Assembly: GCA_040772505.1 (NCBI GenBank)
Contig: JAXGYA010000010.1
Span: 1-64,000 of the forward strand
Length of the DNA stretch: 64,000 nucleotides
Direction of reading: 5' to 3'
Origin: Mariniphaga sp040772505
GTDB lineage: Bacteria; Bacteroidota; Bacteroidia; Bacteroidales; Prolixibacteraceae
Both the position numbers and the translations under genes were made by a program. Shown here in pieces: positions 25,726 to 35,600 of the stretch. Numbering within the stretch: position 1 is the first letter of the stretch; the number at the start of each line of letters is the position of its first letter. Below the pieces are notes generated by a model. It worked only from the letters and a program-made list of their open reading frames with translations, did no database searches and had not been told where the DNA came from.

Positions 25726-27825
25726 TTATTTTAAAAGCTGGTACGCTATCAGCGATACCACATAAGCAAATCCCGTCATAAAGAAAAGCTGTGTCAGAGG
25801 CCACTTCCAGCTGTTGGTTTCCCGCCTCACAACGGCTAATGTTGCCATGCACTGCATGGCAAATGCATAAAACAGCAACAATGAAATTCCGCTTGCAAAA
25901 TTAAATGTTTTTTTGTCGGTGGAGGCATTTATTTCCTGTGCCATCCGGTTCTTTATAGTGTTTTCATCGTTGGTCCCCACACTGTAGATGGTTGCCAGCG
26001 AGCCGATGAAAACTTCGCGTGCAGCAAAGGAAGTCAGCAACGCAATTCCAATCTTCCAGTCATAGCCCAAAGGTTCAATTACAGGTTCGATGGTACGTCC
26101 CAAAATTCCAATGTATGAATGCCTGAGTTTATGAGATGCAACTTCCGCTTCCAAATCATTTTCGCTCAGATGAACGTTTTCCGTCCGTGAACTTACAATT
26201 TTTTCAGCATTGCGAAACTGCTCGGTTGCTCCGTGAGATGCAAGAAACCACAGTAATATTGAAATGGCAAGAATAATTTTTCCTGCATTCACTACAAAAT
26301 CTTTAGTTTTTTCATAAACCGTCAGCGATACATTCTTTGCCATTGGAAGTTTATAGGCAGGCATTTCTGCAATAAAGAATGAACGCCCCTTAATTTTCAA
26401 GGCTTTATTCAGAAGATAGGCAGCACCCATGGCAACGATAAAACCAAGAAAATACATTCCCAAAAGTATAAATCCCTGCAAGTTGAGTCCCAAAAAAGTT
26501 TTATCCGGGATAACCAGAGCGATTATAATGAGATAAACGGGCAACCGGGCAGAACAGGTGATGAATGGTGTTACAAGAATAGTGATCAGCCGCTCTTTCC
26601 AGTTTTCAATATTGCGCGTAATCATAATTGCCGGAATTGCACAGGCAGTTCCGGAAATCAGCGGAACAATGCTTTTGCCGTTTAGCCCAAACCGGCGCAT
26701 GAGCCGGTCCATGATAAAGACCACGCGGCTCATATAGCCGCTTTCTTCCAAAATTGAAATGAAAAGAAACAGGAAGGCAATTTGGGGAATAAAAATAACA
26801 ACCCCTCCAATTCCCGGAACTATCCCTTCAGAGATTAAACTGGAGAGAGTGCCTGCAGGTAACGTGTCGTGCACCCAGTGAGCAATGGAAGCAAAGAGAT
26901 TGTCAATAAAATCCATAGGATATTCGCTCCAGTTGTAAATTGACTGAAACACCAGCAGCATAATGAGGAAAAATGAGAGATAACCATATATGCGGTGGGT
27001 CAGTACTCTGTCCAAACGGCTTCGGAAATCCCTTGCTGAATAAATATCCTGCACGAAAGTTTCCTTGAGAATCTTATTTATGAAAAGATACCGGAGAATA
27101 GTGGCTTTCTGCTGCAACCTTTTCACCTCTGACTGACTAATTGGAGGCAATATTTGCGTATTTGAAAGAAATTTTTTCTGCTCGTCAGGAAAGTCAAGAT
27201 CCTGAGTAATTTTAAGCCAGACCTTATATTGGTTTTCACCGGGAAATAAACCGGCAAGCTTTTCAAAATATTCCGGGTCTATCTCTGAGATGTCAACTGA
27301 GGTATTTGTCGGCAAATCCTGATAACCTGCGATCAATTCTTTCAGATGACTGATTCCTGTTCCTTTTCTGGCGCTGATTAGAGCCACCTTAGTTTGCAGG
27401 AGATTTTCCAGCAGTCCGGTATTCAGAGAGATTCCCTTTCGCTCCATCAAGTCAGCCATGTTGATTGCCAAAATTACCGGAATTTTCAAATCCTTAATTT
27501 GAGTGAACAGAAGCAGGTTTCGTTTTAAGTTTTCCACATCTGCCACCATCACTGCCACATCCGGAAAATTATCGGCTTCACTGTCCAAGAGCGTTTTCAC
27601 CACAATCTGCTCGTCTGCCGAAGTGGCATTGAGGCTATATGTTCCCGGCAAGTCCAGAACATGAACTTTTGAACCGTCGGCTAATCTGAAGTAACCCTCC
27701 TGCCGGTCAACCGTGATACCGGGATAGTTTCCTACTTTTTGATTTAAACCGGTGAGACGATTAAATACAGAGGTTTTCCCTGTATTGGGATTCCCTACAA
27801 GAGCAACATGCAGTGATTTTGCCAT
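25726..27825 (-). CDS. feoB: Ferrous iron transporter FeoB
   Basis: An inner-membrane Fe(II) permease with an N-terminal G domain, 699 residues. G1 is GNPNTGKTSVFNRLTG near residue 11, G3 lies in VLDLPGTYSL, and G4 in NMAD. The Gate and core membrane regions follow, with EESGYMSRVVFIMDRLM, GTACAIPAIM and CSARLPVYLI, including the conserved Cys residues of the predicted iron path. The last ~200 residues complete the membrane part. The start is two bases after the feoA stop, so they are co-translated. Feo operons are usually induced by iron limitation or anoxia; no Fur box could be identified with confidence. Confidence 0.97.
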   Translation of the reverse strand: MAKSLHVALVGNPNTGKTSVFNRLTGLNQKVGNYPGITVDRQEGYFRLADGSKVHVLDLPGTYSLNATSADEQIVVKTLLDSEADNFPDVAVMVADVENLKRNLLLFTQIKDLKIPVILAINMADLMERKGISLNTGLLENLLQTKVALISARKGTGISHLKELIAGYQDLPTNTSVDISEIDPEYFEKLAGLFPGENQYKVWLKITQDLDFPDEQKKFLSNTQILPPISQSEVKRLQQKATILRYLFINKILKETFVQDIYSARDFRSRLDRVLTHRIYGYLSFFLIMLLVFQSIYNWSEYPMDFIDNLFASIAHWVHDTLPAGTLSSLISEGIVPGIGGVVIFIPQIAFLFLFISILEESGYMSRVVFIMDRLMRRFGLNGKSIVPLISGTACAIPAIMITRNIENWKERLITILVTPFITCSARLPVYLIIIALVIPDKTFLGLNLQGFILLGMYFLGFIVAMGAAYLLNKALKIKGRSFFIAEMPAYKLPMAKNVSLTVYEKTKDFVVNAGKIILAISILLWFLASHGATEQFRNAEKIVSSRTENVHLSENDLEAEVASHKLRHSYIGILGRTIEPVIEPLGYDWKIGIALLTSFAAREVFIGSLATIYSVGTNDENTIKNRMAQEINASTDKKTFNFASGISLLLFYAFAMQCMATLAVVRRETNSWKWPLTQLFFMTGFAYVVSLIAYQLLK

Positions 27826-27827
27826 TT

Positions 27828-28058
27828 TCAGATTGCATTCGCAACTTCTATAAGCGCTGCTGTCTCCTTACGGATTGCGAAAAAGCTGCCGTTAATATTG
27901 AGGTATAACAGGTCTTTGAATGGCGATAAGAGAAAGAGCTGGACTTCATTCCCGGGCAAACAACCAAGTTCCTGCAACTTAACAGGAACTAAGTCGGTGG
28001 AGAAATCTACGATTACCCCTTTTTCACCCTTTTTTAAATGTGCAATTGTTTTTTTCAT
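27828..28058 (-). CDS. feoA: FeoA-type SH3-fold accessory protein
   Basis: A 76-residue cytosolic protein with the FeoA/DtxR-C-terminal SH3-like fold: KKGEKGVIVDF, LVPVKLQELGCLPGNEVQLF, LNINGSFFAIRKETAALIEV. FeoA is needed for FeoB activity in bacteria where it has been tested. Met at 28058 is chosen because it begins the conserved core; an ATG at 28073 adds only five residues. It is the first gene of feoA-feoB-small Cys-rich protein. Confidence 0.93.
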   Translation of the reverse strand: MKKTIAHLKKGEKGVIVDFSTDLVPVKLQELGCLPGNEVQLFLLSPFKDLLYLNINGSFFAIRKETAALIEVANAI

Positions 28059-28147
28059 GTTTATTATGAACAAAAATCTCAGGTCTTCGGTCCAACTCTG
28101 CTTGATTTACAGAGATAGCAAAAGAATGAACAATACCTGATTTGAGC

Positions 28148-28167
28148 AATCCCCAAAAATGGGGATT
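28148..28167. promoter_or_regulatory. Palindrome upstream of feoA
   Basis: AATCCCC (28148-28154) and GGGGATT (28161-28167) flank AAAAAT about 90 bases before the feoA start. It may be an operator or the end of the PIG-L-side region; it does not match the canonical Fur box. Confidence 0.4.
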
Positions 28168-28264
28168 TCCGGCAGGTCAATCGCTAATAGTTGGGATTGA
28201 TGAAAAAGTAAATAATTGCCAACTCTGTCAGCTGAAAAGCATGAATGTGCTGTTTTTAACCCGG

Positions 28265-29134
28265 TTAATCAAAAAAAGGGAATAACCGCCGAATCTCTTC
28301 ATCTGAGGGTCTTCTTCCGTATTCACAAATTTCAAATGCTTCAGCGGCTGTAACCTTGTCAGCTTTTTCTTTTCCGTACCACTTTTCGAGGGATTTTCTC
28401 ACCTCGCCCGATATTGTGGGTTTCCGCCATTCTGCGAGCCATTTTAACCGTTCTTCGCTTGTTTTCGGCACCTGATCAAGCCTTCCGCCTGTCCACGGCA
28501 ACCATTCAAACATTTGCGACACATGTGCCGCCATGCCATATACTTTTTGATCAAATTCTGCCGAAATATCCACTGCAATGTCAGGTTCAAACGGATAAGG
28601 TTTGGTGAAACGGTCTTCTACATACAAAAATACCGGATTCTTTTCCAAAGCAGGCGTGTCGGATGCCACGTTGGGAACAATTACCATGTATGCGGCATCT
28701 TGCACAAGTATGGCGGTATTTCTGTGGTCGGGGTGGTAATCGTTGGGGCGTGGACCGATGACAATATCTGCATTCCACCTGCGAATCTGCCGAATAACAT
28801 CCAGTCTGTTTTCCAGGGTTGGCATCAGCTCGCCATCATGGTTTTCAAGAACTAAATATTCAACACCAAACCGTTTACCGGCTTCCGCCGATTCTGCCCG
28901 CCGAATTCTCGCCAGCTCACCGCCACCTTTTTCGTGATGCCCTGCATCTCCGTTGGTTAGCGAAACAAACAGCACGTTGTGTCCGGCTTTTGCATACTTA
29001 ATGGCCGTTCCTCCGGCACGAATATCCGCATCGTCGGGATGTGCGCCTATCACTACTACCTGAATTGGTCTTTGGGCATGACTCAGATAACTCATAACGA
29101 TAAAAAAAGTTAAAAAAGCAAATAATTTTCTCAT
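28265..29134 (-). CDS. Secreted PIG-L/LmbE-family N-acetylglucosamine deacetylase-like protein
   Basis: A 289-residue zinc-dependent deacetylase-fold protein. A signal peptide (MRKLFAFLTFFIVMSYLSHAQ) starts at Met 29134; an upstream start at 29167 places charged residues before it. The zinc motif AHPDD (VVVIGAHPDDADI) lies at the first strand, and the distal HPDH (DYHPDHRNTAIL) supplies the third ligand, as in MshB/PIG-L enzymes that remove acetyl groups from GlcNAc-containing substrates. Exported versions are frequent in Bacteroidota and may act on host or environmental glycans. A substrate cannot be assigned. Confidence 0.88.
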   Translation of the reverse strand: MRKLFAFLTFFIVMSYLSHAQRPIQVVVIGAHPDDADIRAGGTAIKYAKAGHNVLFVSLTNGDAGHHEKGGGELARIRRAESAEAGKRFGVEYLVLENHDGELMPTLENRLDVIRQIRRWNADIVIGPRPNDYHPDHRNTAILVQDAAYMVIVPNVASDTPALEKNPVFLYVEDRFTKPYPFEPDIAVDISAEFDQKVYGMAAHVSQMFEWLPWTGGRLDQVPKTSEERLKWLAEWRKPTISGEVRKSLEKWYGKEKADKVTAAEAFEICEYGRRPSDEEIRRLFPFFD

Positions 29135-29226
29135 GCTATTTGATTTTGATTTTTCAGTTCTACGCACTAAAAATAGAAATTGTTTTGGAACTTATAGAAT
29201 AAAAAAGAGGCAGGAGTCAATTTTCA

Positions 29227-29889
29227 TCATTTATTCTCAGGTTTCTGCTCATCCCACTTCTTTTTCAATTCTTCAAGCTCTTTTCGGTGTTTTTCCAAAA
29301 GCTGCTCATACTCCTGTTGATGCTGAAAGTTTTTAAATTCAGGAAAAGCAAAGTCCTCATCCCTGTACCGGTAAAAATGTTCTTTCAGTCTCTCTCCGAA
29401 GTTTTCAAAAAATTTGTGATCGATATCCGGCTGTTTATCCGGGAAAGGAGTTGTGCCAAATTTAAAAAACAGGGAATCGAGCCGGTATGGAAAATTCCTT
29501 TGAAAAAGTGAGTCGGAAAAAAGATGGGGATTCAGCCGTTCTGAATCCTCCCCAAAGGGTGAAAACTCAAAACCAAAGGAAAAAGGTCTTGGAGTATAGG
29601 GGCGATTCCTAAAAAGTGAGTCATTCCAAAACTCATTCATAAATTGCTCAATACCGGGGAAATTCCAATTTTTCAATGTTTTATCTCCCGGAATCCCTAA
29701 ATAAAATGTAGAATCTGTGGTCCATTTGTGAAAATAGGTGGAGTCGTACTCAATCAGATTCCCTTGCTCATCATAATTTCTGTTAACAATAATCTGTTCG
29801 TCAGGCGACTTCTGCTCTTTTTGCTGCTGCGCAAAAACGGAGTGAACTGTAACGAAAACAATTGCACCCAAAAATATTAATTTCTTCAT
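29227..29889 (-). CDS. Exported hypothetical protein with charged C-terminal helix
   Basis: No family recognised. The 220-residue protein has a clear signal peptide (MKKLIFLGAIVFVTVHSVFAQ). The body is rich in Phe, Asp, Pro and Tyr with short repeats of the kind DSLFRNRPYTPRPFSFGFEF and LFSDSLFQRNFPYRLDSLF. A final ~35-residue segment (EYEQLLEKHRKELEELKKKWDEQ) is likely a coiled helix. It lies 92 bases upstream of the PIG-L gene on the same strand and may be co-transcribed. Confidence 0.7.
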   Translation of the reverse strand: MKKLIFLGAIVFVTVHSVFAQQQKEQKSPDEQIIVNRNYDEQGNLIEYDSTYFHKWTTDSTFYLGIPGDKTLKNWNFPGIEQFMNEFWNDSLFRNRPYTPRPFSFGFEFSPFGEDSERLNPHLFSDSLFQRNFPYRLDSLFFKFGTTPFPDKQPDIDHKFFENFGERLKEHFYRYRDEDFAFPEFKNFQHQQEYEQLLEKHRKELEELKKKWDEQKPENK

Positions 29890-30118
29890 GGCTATAATTT
29901 TATCTATTCAAAAATAACAAATAGGTCTAAAAATAACATATAAGATATTTTAAAAAATATTAAAATTTTAGCATAATCCGAAAGGTATAAGTAGCTCGAA
30001 AGCGTTAAAAACAAAAATAATCACTACTGACCGGATAAAATTTCAGTAAAAATGGGGCTACTCCCGTAAGGTTTCGCCCCAATGTTGCAAGTTTGTTTTG
30101 TTAAATAAAAATTACAAC

Positions 30119-30460
30119 ATGAGTAAAGATACAACAAAGAATTTAGTCGGTCAGCCGAAAAGAAAAAAAAAGTTTTGAGAAGTTTTATGCCTTCGATTCA
30201 ACCACCATAACGCTGTTTTCGGACGTGATGAAAGGCGTTGGCCGTAATCCCAAAGGGGATGGCAACAAAAAGAGAAGCCTGACCGTGCTTGATGAGAAAA
30301 TACAGCAGATATTGAAATCGAAAATGATAAAATCAAAGTGTTCCTGAAAAAGAAAAGAAACCTGCCCATCGTTCTGGAGGTGATGCAAAAATTTGCTGCA
30401 AAAAAATACGAATGGCTTGGCAATCTGAAAATGGAGTTTTATGGCGCATCTTATTCCTAA
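30119..30460 (+). pseudogene. Internally deleted IS4-family transposase remnant
   Basis: A short frame beginning MSKDTTKNLVGQP at 30119 resembles the N-terminus of some IS4-group transposases and stops at 30176-30178. From 30183, in another frame, FYAFDSTTITLF and KGVGRNPKGDG match the first catalytic Asp motif region of IS4 transposases, then the frame stops at 30345-30347. A last open stretch to 30460 (ending EWLGNLKMEFYGASYS) was not recognised. The segments between these parts are missing, so this is a non-functional relic. GGGGC...GCCCC pairing at about 30053-30080 lies just upstream. Confidence 0.75.
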
Positions 30461-30492
30461 AATACGTATATTCATTTACCGTGATAATCTAT

Positions 30493-30528
30493 GTTCACCA
30501 ATAAGCTAAAAAGGTTGTGTTGAATCGG
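30493..30528 (+). repeat. 36-bp repeat shared with position 52907
   Basis: This stretch (TTCACCAATAAGC, AAGGTTGTGTTGAATCGG) matches 52907-52942 with about six differences, in the same orientation, in another repeat-rich gap 22 kb away. Confidence 0.6.
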
Positions 30529-30583
30529 TGTAATTGTTTACCAGCCCTAAGATAATAAAAAGCGCTTGGATTATCATTCGTTA

Positions 30584-31312
30584 TTAACAGATACGGATAG
30601 CATCCCCTCCTCTCAACATAAATGCACCTTCCAAAAAATCAGTATATCGCATGATGGTTGCATTACTCACTCCCAATGAGCGGCCCAAGCGCTGGGAATT
30701 TAAAAAGGCACCCTGACTGCCAGCCAACATCCGCCAAAATCGTTCCATAAGCTGAACATTTGTCTGTAAACCCAACAAACCCAAATCTCTTTGGATATAG
30801 GTTTGAATAAAATTTACTCTCCATAAATTGCTGTCCCTCTCCGATTTGGCGAGGTAGGATTCGGGAAAGCCGCCTCTTACCCACAAACCTTCAATATCAT
30901 GACTTACTTCTAAAAGTAAAAAAGGGGTAAGTTGCAAATAGCCAATTCGTCCGGCTAAGGTTTCTGAACTTCCGCGAATAATATCAGGAGAAGCTGAACC
31001 TAAAATTATAAATCTCCCCGGTTTACGATTTTCATCAACCAAACCTCTCAGTTCAGAAAAAAGTTGGGGCATAAACTGAATTTCATCTAATATAACAGTT
31101 CTGTCGGAAAATTGGGAAAGAAAAAAAGCAGGGTCTTCTTCAAGTTTATCGCGTTCGACTTGCCTCTCCAAATCTAAGTACAGAAATGCCAGGTTTTTTG
31201 TCAATTGCTTGGCAAGAGTAGTTTTACCTACCTGGCGAGGTCCTATTAGCCCTGTAACCGGGAAAAGAGATAAATAATCTGAAAAACGATTTTCAATAGC
31301 TCTTTCTATCAT
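30584..31312 (-). pseudogene. 3'-truncated AAA ATPase (AAA_14/DUF4143 type)
   Basis: The N-terminal 235 residues of a typical ~380-residue ATPase: Walker A IGPRQVGKTTLAKQL at about residue 23, Walker B VILDEIQFMP, then GSASPDIIRGSSETLAGRIGYLQLTPF and RGGFPESYL. The frame ends shortly after RYTDFLEGAF with a few unrelated residues and a stop, so the DUF4143 C-terminal domain is lost. Family members often accumulate as mobile or toxin-like accessory genes of uncertain function. The truncated 3' end faces the transposase relic. Confidence 0.8.
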
Positions 31313-31440
31313 AACTTATCCATGAATAATTAACATCAAATATAGCTTTTTCTTGGATAACAACAAATAGAGGAGATATTTATTCCATTTTCTGCTCAGT
31401 AATCTTCTGCTTCTTTATTTCTTATTCCGGCTTAATATTT

Positions 31441-31611
31441 CGGTGCTATGCACCTTCATATCTAATGGGCGGTAACCGAAGCTACAAAGATTTCGCGGCG
31501 CTGCCGCTCTTTTATTTGATGGCAGTACCTGAAGTTCGGAATCTTAGGTGCGTAGCACCGATAACCTTTGTAGCAGAAAAAATGCGATTAAAATCAAAGG
31601 TGCAGCGCACC
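31441..31611. repeat. Triple GGTGC-N3-GCACC palindromes
   Basis: Three short hairpins with identical 5-bp arms occur at 31442-31454, 31547-31559 and 31599-31611, each with a different 3-base loop (TAT, GTA, AGC). Between them lie CTTTGTAGC- and GCTACAAAG-type words that could pair with one another. The element is distinct from the cluster A/B/C modules and reads as a folded non-coding repeat. Confidence 0.65.
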
Positions 31612-31649
31612 GGAATATTATTCTCATGTTCTTTATCATATTCTTTCAC

Positions 31650-32625
31650 ATTCCGTTCATTCTTCATTCAGCATTCTCTCTTTCACTTTTTACTTTTACT
31701 GTTTACCATTCTCTCATCTCTCTCACCTCTCACCTCTCATCTCTCATCTCTCACCTCTCATCTCTCTCATCTCTCATCTCTCTCTCTCTTTGGGAAGATA
31801 TCCGCAGGACAGAGGGGCTTCTTCTTCATTTCTTATCCGACGTTGTCAGGAGCTTCGCACGCTGACAAGTCTGCTGACGTTGCTACATGCGTAAACCTGT
31901 CAGCGTCGCCAGACCTGACAGCGTTAACGCCTGCTTGCTGGCAGGAAACCAATCCCCCTGAATCCCCCTTCGCCAAGGGAGACGAGCGCCATGAGCCCTT
32001 TAGGCTCAAAAAATACCAAAAATTTACCTAAGTAATTATTTGGCATCCTCCGTCGTTCTTGCGAATTTACAGATTTACGAATTTACGCATTTACGCCTGC
32101 TGGCAGGAAACCAATCCCCCTGAATCCCCCTTCGCCAAGGGGGACGAAATGAGCCCTTTAGGCTCAAAAAATAGCAAAGTTTACCTCAGTAATTGTTCGT
32201 TCTTGGTTATTGAACATTGGATATTCACGACCTTCTCATCTCTCACCAAAAATTCTCTCCCTTTGGGGAATGTCCGCACCTATCCGACGTTGGCATCTCC
32301 GTCGTAATTATTTGGCATCCTCCGTCGGTCGTTCTTGCGAATTTACAGATTTACGAATTTACGCATTTACGCCTGCAGGCAGGAAACCAATCCTCCTGAA
32401 TCCCCCTTCGCCAAGGGGGACGAGCACTGATGAGTCCTTTAAGCTCAGAAATAGCAGAAATTTACCTCAATAATTGTTCGTTATTGGTTGTTGAATATTG
32501 GATATTTTTTTGTTTTAAAAGCTAAAAGAAGAAAAGGTCACAGTGTTACACGGAGATAGTTCACTGAGTTACACTGTGTAAAACACTGTGGCAAAAAGAA
32601 AAACTCACTGAGTTGGCAGTTGAAT
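31650..32625 (+). repeat. Repeat cluster B: modular mosaic, forward orientation
   Basis: The modules of cluster A appear here as reverse complements and in the same relative order: ACTGTTTACC, CTCATCTCT microsatellite (31710-31795), AGAGGGGCTTC block, GTCAGCAGAC/ACCTGTCAGC block (31841-31931), the TCCCCCTT-CGCC-AAGGGGGA hairpin (31963, 32125, 32401), GAGCCCTTTAGGCTC, and the ATTTACGA 8-bp array (32058-32098 and 32333-32371). The last ~150 bases (32476-32622) are a block also found almost unchanged at 52580-52734. Partial copies follow a first full one. It separates the truncated ATPase from the giant T9SS protein. Confidence 0.85.
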
Positions 32626-32634
32626 TTTCTCCAT

Positions 32635-32669
32635 AAAAAAAGGGGAAAGTGTTACTTCCCCCCTTTTTT
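32635..32669 (-). terminator. Terminator of the giant T9SS protein gene
   Basis: A run of A, GGGG and AAGT pairs with ACTT, CCCC and a run of T around GTT, with one mismatch and one bulge. Read on the minus strand it begins 17 bases after the stop codon and ends in seven T. The flanking A and T runs make it potentially bidirectional. Confidence 0.75.
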
Positions 32670-32686
32670 AATCAATCAATTCGGTA

Positions 32687-35600
32687 TTACCTCTTTACAA
32701 TCCTCTCTGTTTTGGCGAGTCCGCTTTCAGTAAACATACTTACAACGTACACACCGCTTGCCAGTTTTGATGTAGAAATTACCTTACCCGGGAATGCTAT
32801 GTCAATCATTCGCTGTCCAGCAATGTTGCTCACAACTACGCGGGTCAGTTTTTCATGCTTGTCAATATTAATTTCGTTGGTAAACGGATTCGGATAAACC
32901 TTGAATTCGTTTGTGCTCAACTCCGGACCTACTGCTGTAGCTGTCAGGTCTTCAATATCAGGCTCAATTCTGGGCTCTAATTTGAATGCTTCCATCTGGG
33001 TATTGACAATACCTCTCACATTGTAGAAGTTACCTGCTTCAGGAGTGAAGTCATACAGCCAGTCGTTTACAACAACGTTGTCTGTGTCTTCGGTGAAAAT
33101 TGTCCATTCGCCGGTACCTTCGTCAGCTGCGGTAGCGCGTGCGCCTTTAACTTTAACCAAAACACTTTCGTATTTTTCGTCTTTTGCAGCTGATGGCGAA
33201 TCGAGGTCAATGGCAACAACTGCCAGCGGAGCTTCAACAGCTTCCACACTGGTTGCAACCAGTGAGGTTACGGAAGAAATCTCATCCACTTCACCAACAA
33301 CAGCAACACCGTCGCCAATTGCGTAGTCAGCTGCATCGGCATATTCCACCCAAATTCCGCTCCATGCAGCATTGTCATCCTGCATGAAGAATCCTTCACC
33401 TTCTGCAACACCGGTTACGGTACCAACAACCTTCACAACTTCGCCAACCCATGGTGACTCATCAGCTTCACCCTGTACTTCGGCAATTGTGAGCGGACGA
33501 GGTACTTCAACAACGGTTACGATCAAAGTTCTTTCGCAGCCTTCAAAGTCATATACAAATTCGTAAACTCCTTCTTCGGTAAATGTCTCTTCAACACCGG
33601 ACTCTTCGTCAGCATATTCAAGGTCGTGTCCTATGTATTTTTCAACAGTTTCCTCGCGGGTTACGTATTCGCCTTCGATATCAAGCGGTATTTCGTAAGT
33701 ACACAGATGTGCATCAACAATTGAGATAACCTGCTCGCCTCTTGGCAATACGATAGCTTCCTCTTCGCCAAGCACTTCACCATTAACTAAAATCACATAA
33801 GGAGCAACTCCACCGGTAATATTAGTGAATTCAACTGTTGCTGAACATTCAGCCAATTCAACAATTTCGTAGGTAGCAAAAACAGGATGCTGAACCGGAA
33901 CGAATGTTTTGAATTCGATTTCTGAGAGACAGCCCTCTTCGTCTTTCACCTGGAAGTCGAAGTGACCTTCACTTTCGGTTACGTCACCAAAGGTGAGCTC
34001 ATCAGTTATTACGTGAGTGTTATCCCCTTCGCCTTCGTTGAATGGCAACCAATCTGACCATGGTCCATACAATCCTTCGCCTTTCACTTCGCGGAAGCGG
34101 AGGAACAGGTCTCTTCCGGGTTCTGCCGTGGCAACAACAACAGCCTTTGGCGTTTCGTCGCCGTAGCAGGTGCGGTCGTCAATTTCAGCAATAACCACTT
34201 CTTCAACCTGCTGGATGTCGATAGTAGCTTCTGCAGTGCAGCCATTCGCATCTTTCACCTGAACGGTGAATTCATTTCCAATCTGCACAAGATATGCATT
34301 GGTGAGGCTCTGCCATGTGGTGTGAACCACGCCGTTTTTCAACAACTGATATGAATAGGGCCCAGTTCCGCCGGCAACATTAGCTTCAATCCAGCCTTCA
34401 TTGGAATCGGCACAGGTGAATGAACCCGGCGATTTGATTAAATCAACTGTTAACTGAGCAGGTTGCCCAACCTTGATCGTTTTTGAAGCAGTTTCACAAC
34501 CCTTGCTGTCAACAACTTTTACGCTAAATCCGTCGATATTGCTTGCAGGAACACCATCTAAAACATAGTATCCTTCATCCAATTCTATATCTTCATAAAC
34601 TAAATTTACAGTTTCTCCATCAGCGGCAATGCCGGTTACAATGGCGCCATAGGGGCTTGTGCCTCCGGTAATGTTTACCAGATAAATTTCGCCATCCCAT
34701 GCACCAAAGCAAGAAGGTTTCTCATATTTTATACCTTCCTGCGTAGGATCTCTCAAGAAATCCCATGTAATTTCAGTAGGCTGTTGAATTTTAACACGCC
34801 ACTGGTTTACAGGAATATCGTTTACGTCGTACTCGCCGCCGACAATACAGCCTTTTGCATCCATTACCCAGGTTACCCAGGTGCCGGCGCCTACGTTGAA
34901 CTCATTGCTCTCCTGCCATCCTTCATCTTCCGGATCGGGAACAAGATAATGACCTCCGCTTGCCGGTGGAACAGACAACGCTGTATAATATACGTATGGT
35001 GGGGTTCCACCTGCAGCATGCAACAGAAACTGACCATCTTCACCGCCGTAGCAGGTTACATCTGAAACCCACTCAGGATCAAGAGTCAGGTAAGTGGCAG
35101 GCTCGTTTACTTCCCATGATTCAATGGTTGTATAAGGAGCTGTCGTGTTATCTTCAGTTGGCAACAAAACACAACCTTTTGAATCCTGAATATAAACTGT
35201 GTAATGTGAATGCGGCAAATCTGAGAACGTGTGTGAAAAATCAGCACCTGTTCTAATCCAACCACTATCATAGTTATCACCAGTAAGCTTAACATCATAT
35301 CCGTCATTTACTGTTCCGGTCAAATCCCATGGAGTTCCACCACTAAGAACGTTTACTGTGAGGCTTCCATCCGCACCGTCTTTGCATGACACTTCCTCCA
35401 CAATAACATCATACGTGATGAGACCGGGTTCATTAATCTCAAACGGAATTGCTTCTATACAATCTTCAACCCCCTGGTATGGTGCACCAAGTTCAAAATC
35501 ATCCTGACCAATATACAGAATATGTTCTCCGGCAGTCAGTCCGCTGAAAGTAGTTCCCGTTGTCCAGTAACCATCGTCCAACTTGAACCTATATTGTGAC

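Noticed and set aside
28059..28264. Fur box upstream of feoA
   Set aside because: No stretch resembles the GATAATGATAATCATTATC-type operator closely; only the AATCCCC/GGGGATT palindrome is present.
31720..31795. Possible CRISPR array from the evenly repeated CTCATCTCT units
   Set aside because: Units are 7-10 bases with no unique spacers, so it is a microsatellite; no cas genes are present.
31465..32031. 188-codon open frame on the plus strand
   Set aside because: It spans the GGTGC palindromes and the CTCATCTCT microsatellite, which explains its Ser/Leu/His-rich composition; it is not a gene.
32059..32473. Overlapping short frames in cluster B with repeated residues such as NPPESPF
   Set aside because: They are translations of the AATCCCCCTGAATCCCCC module in successive copies.
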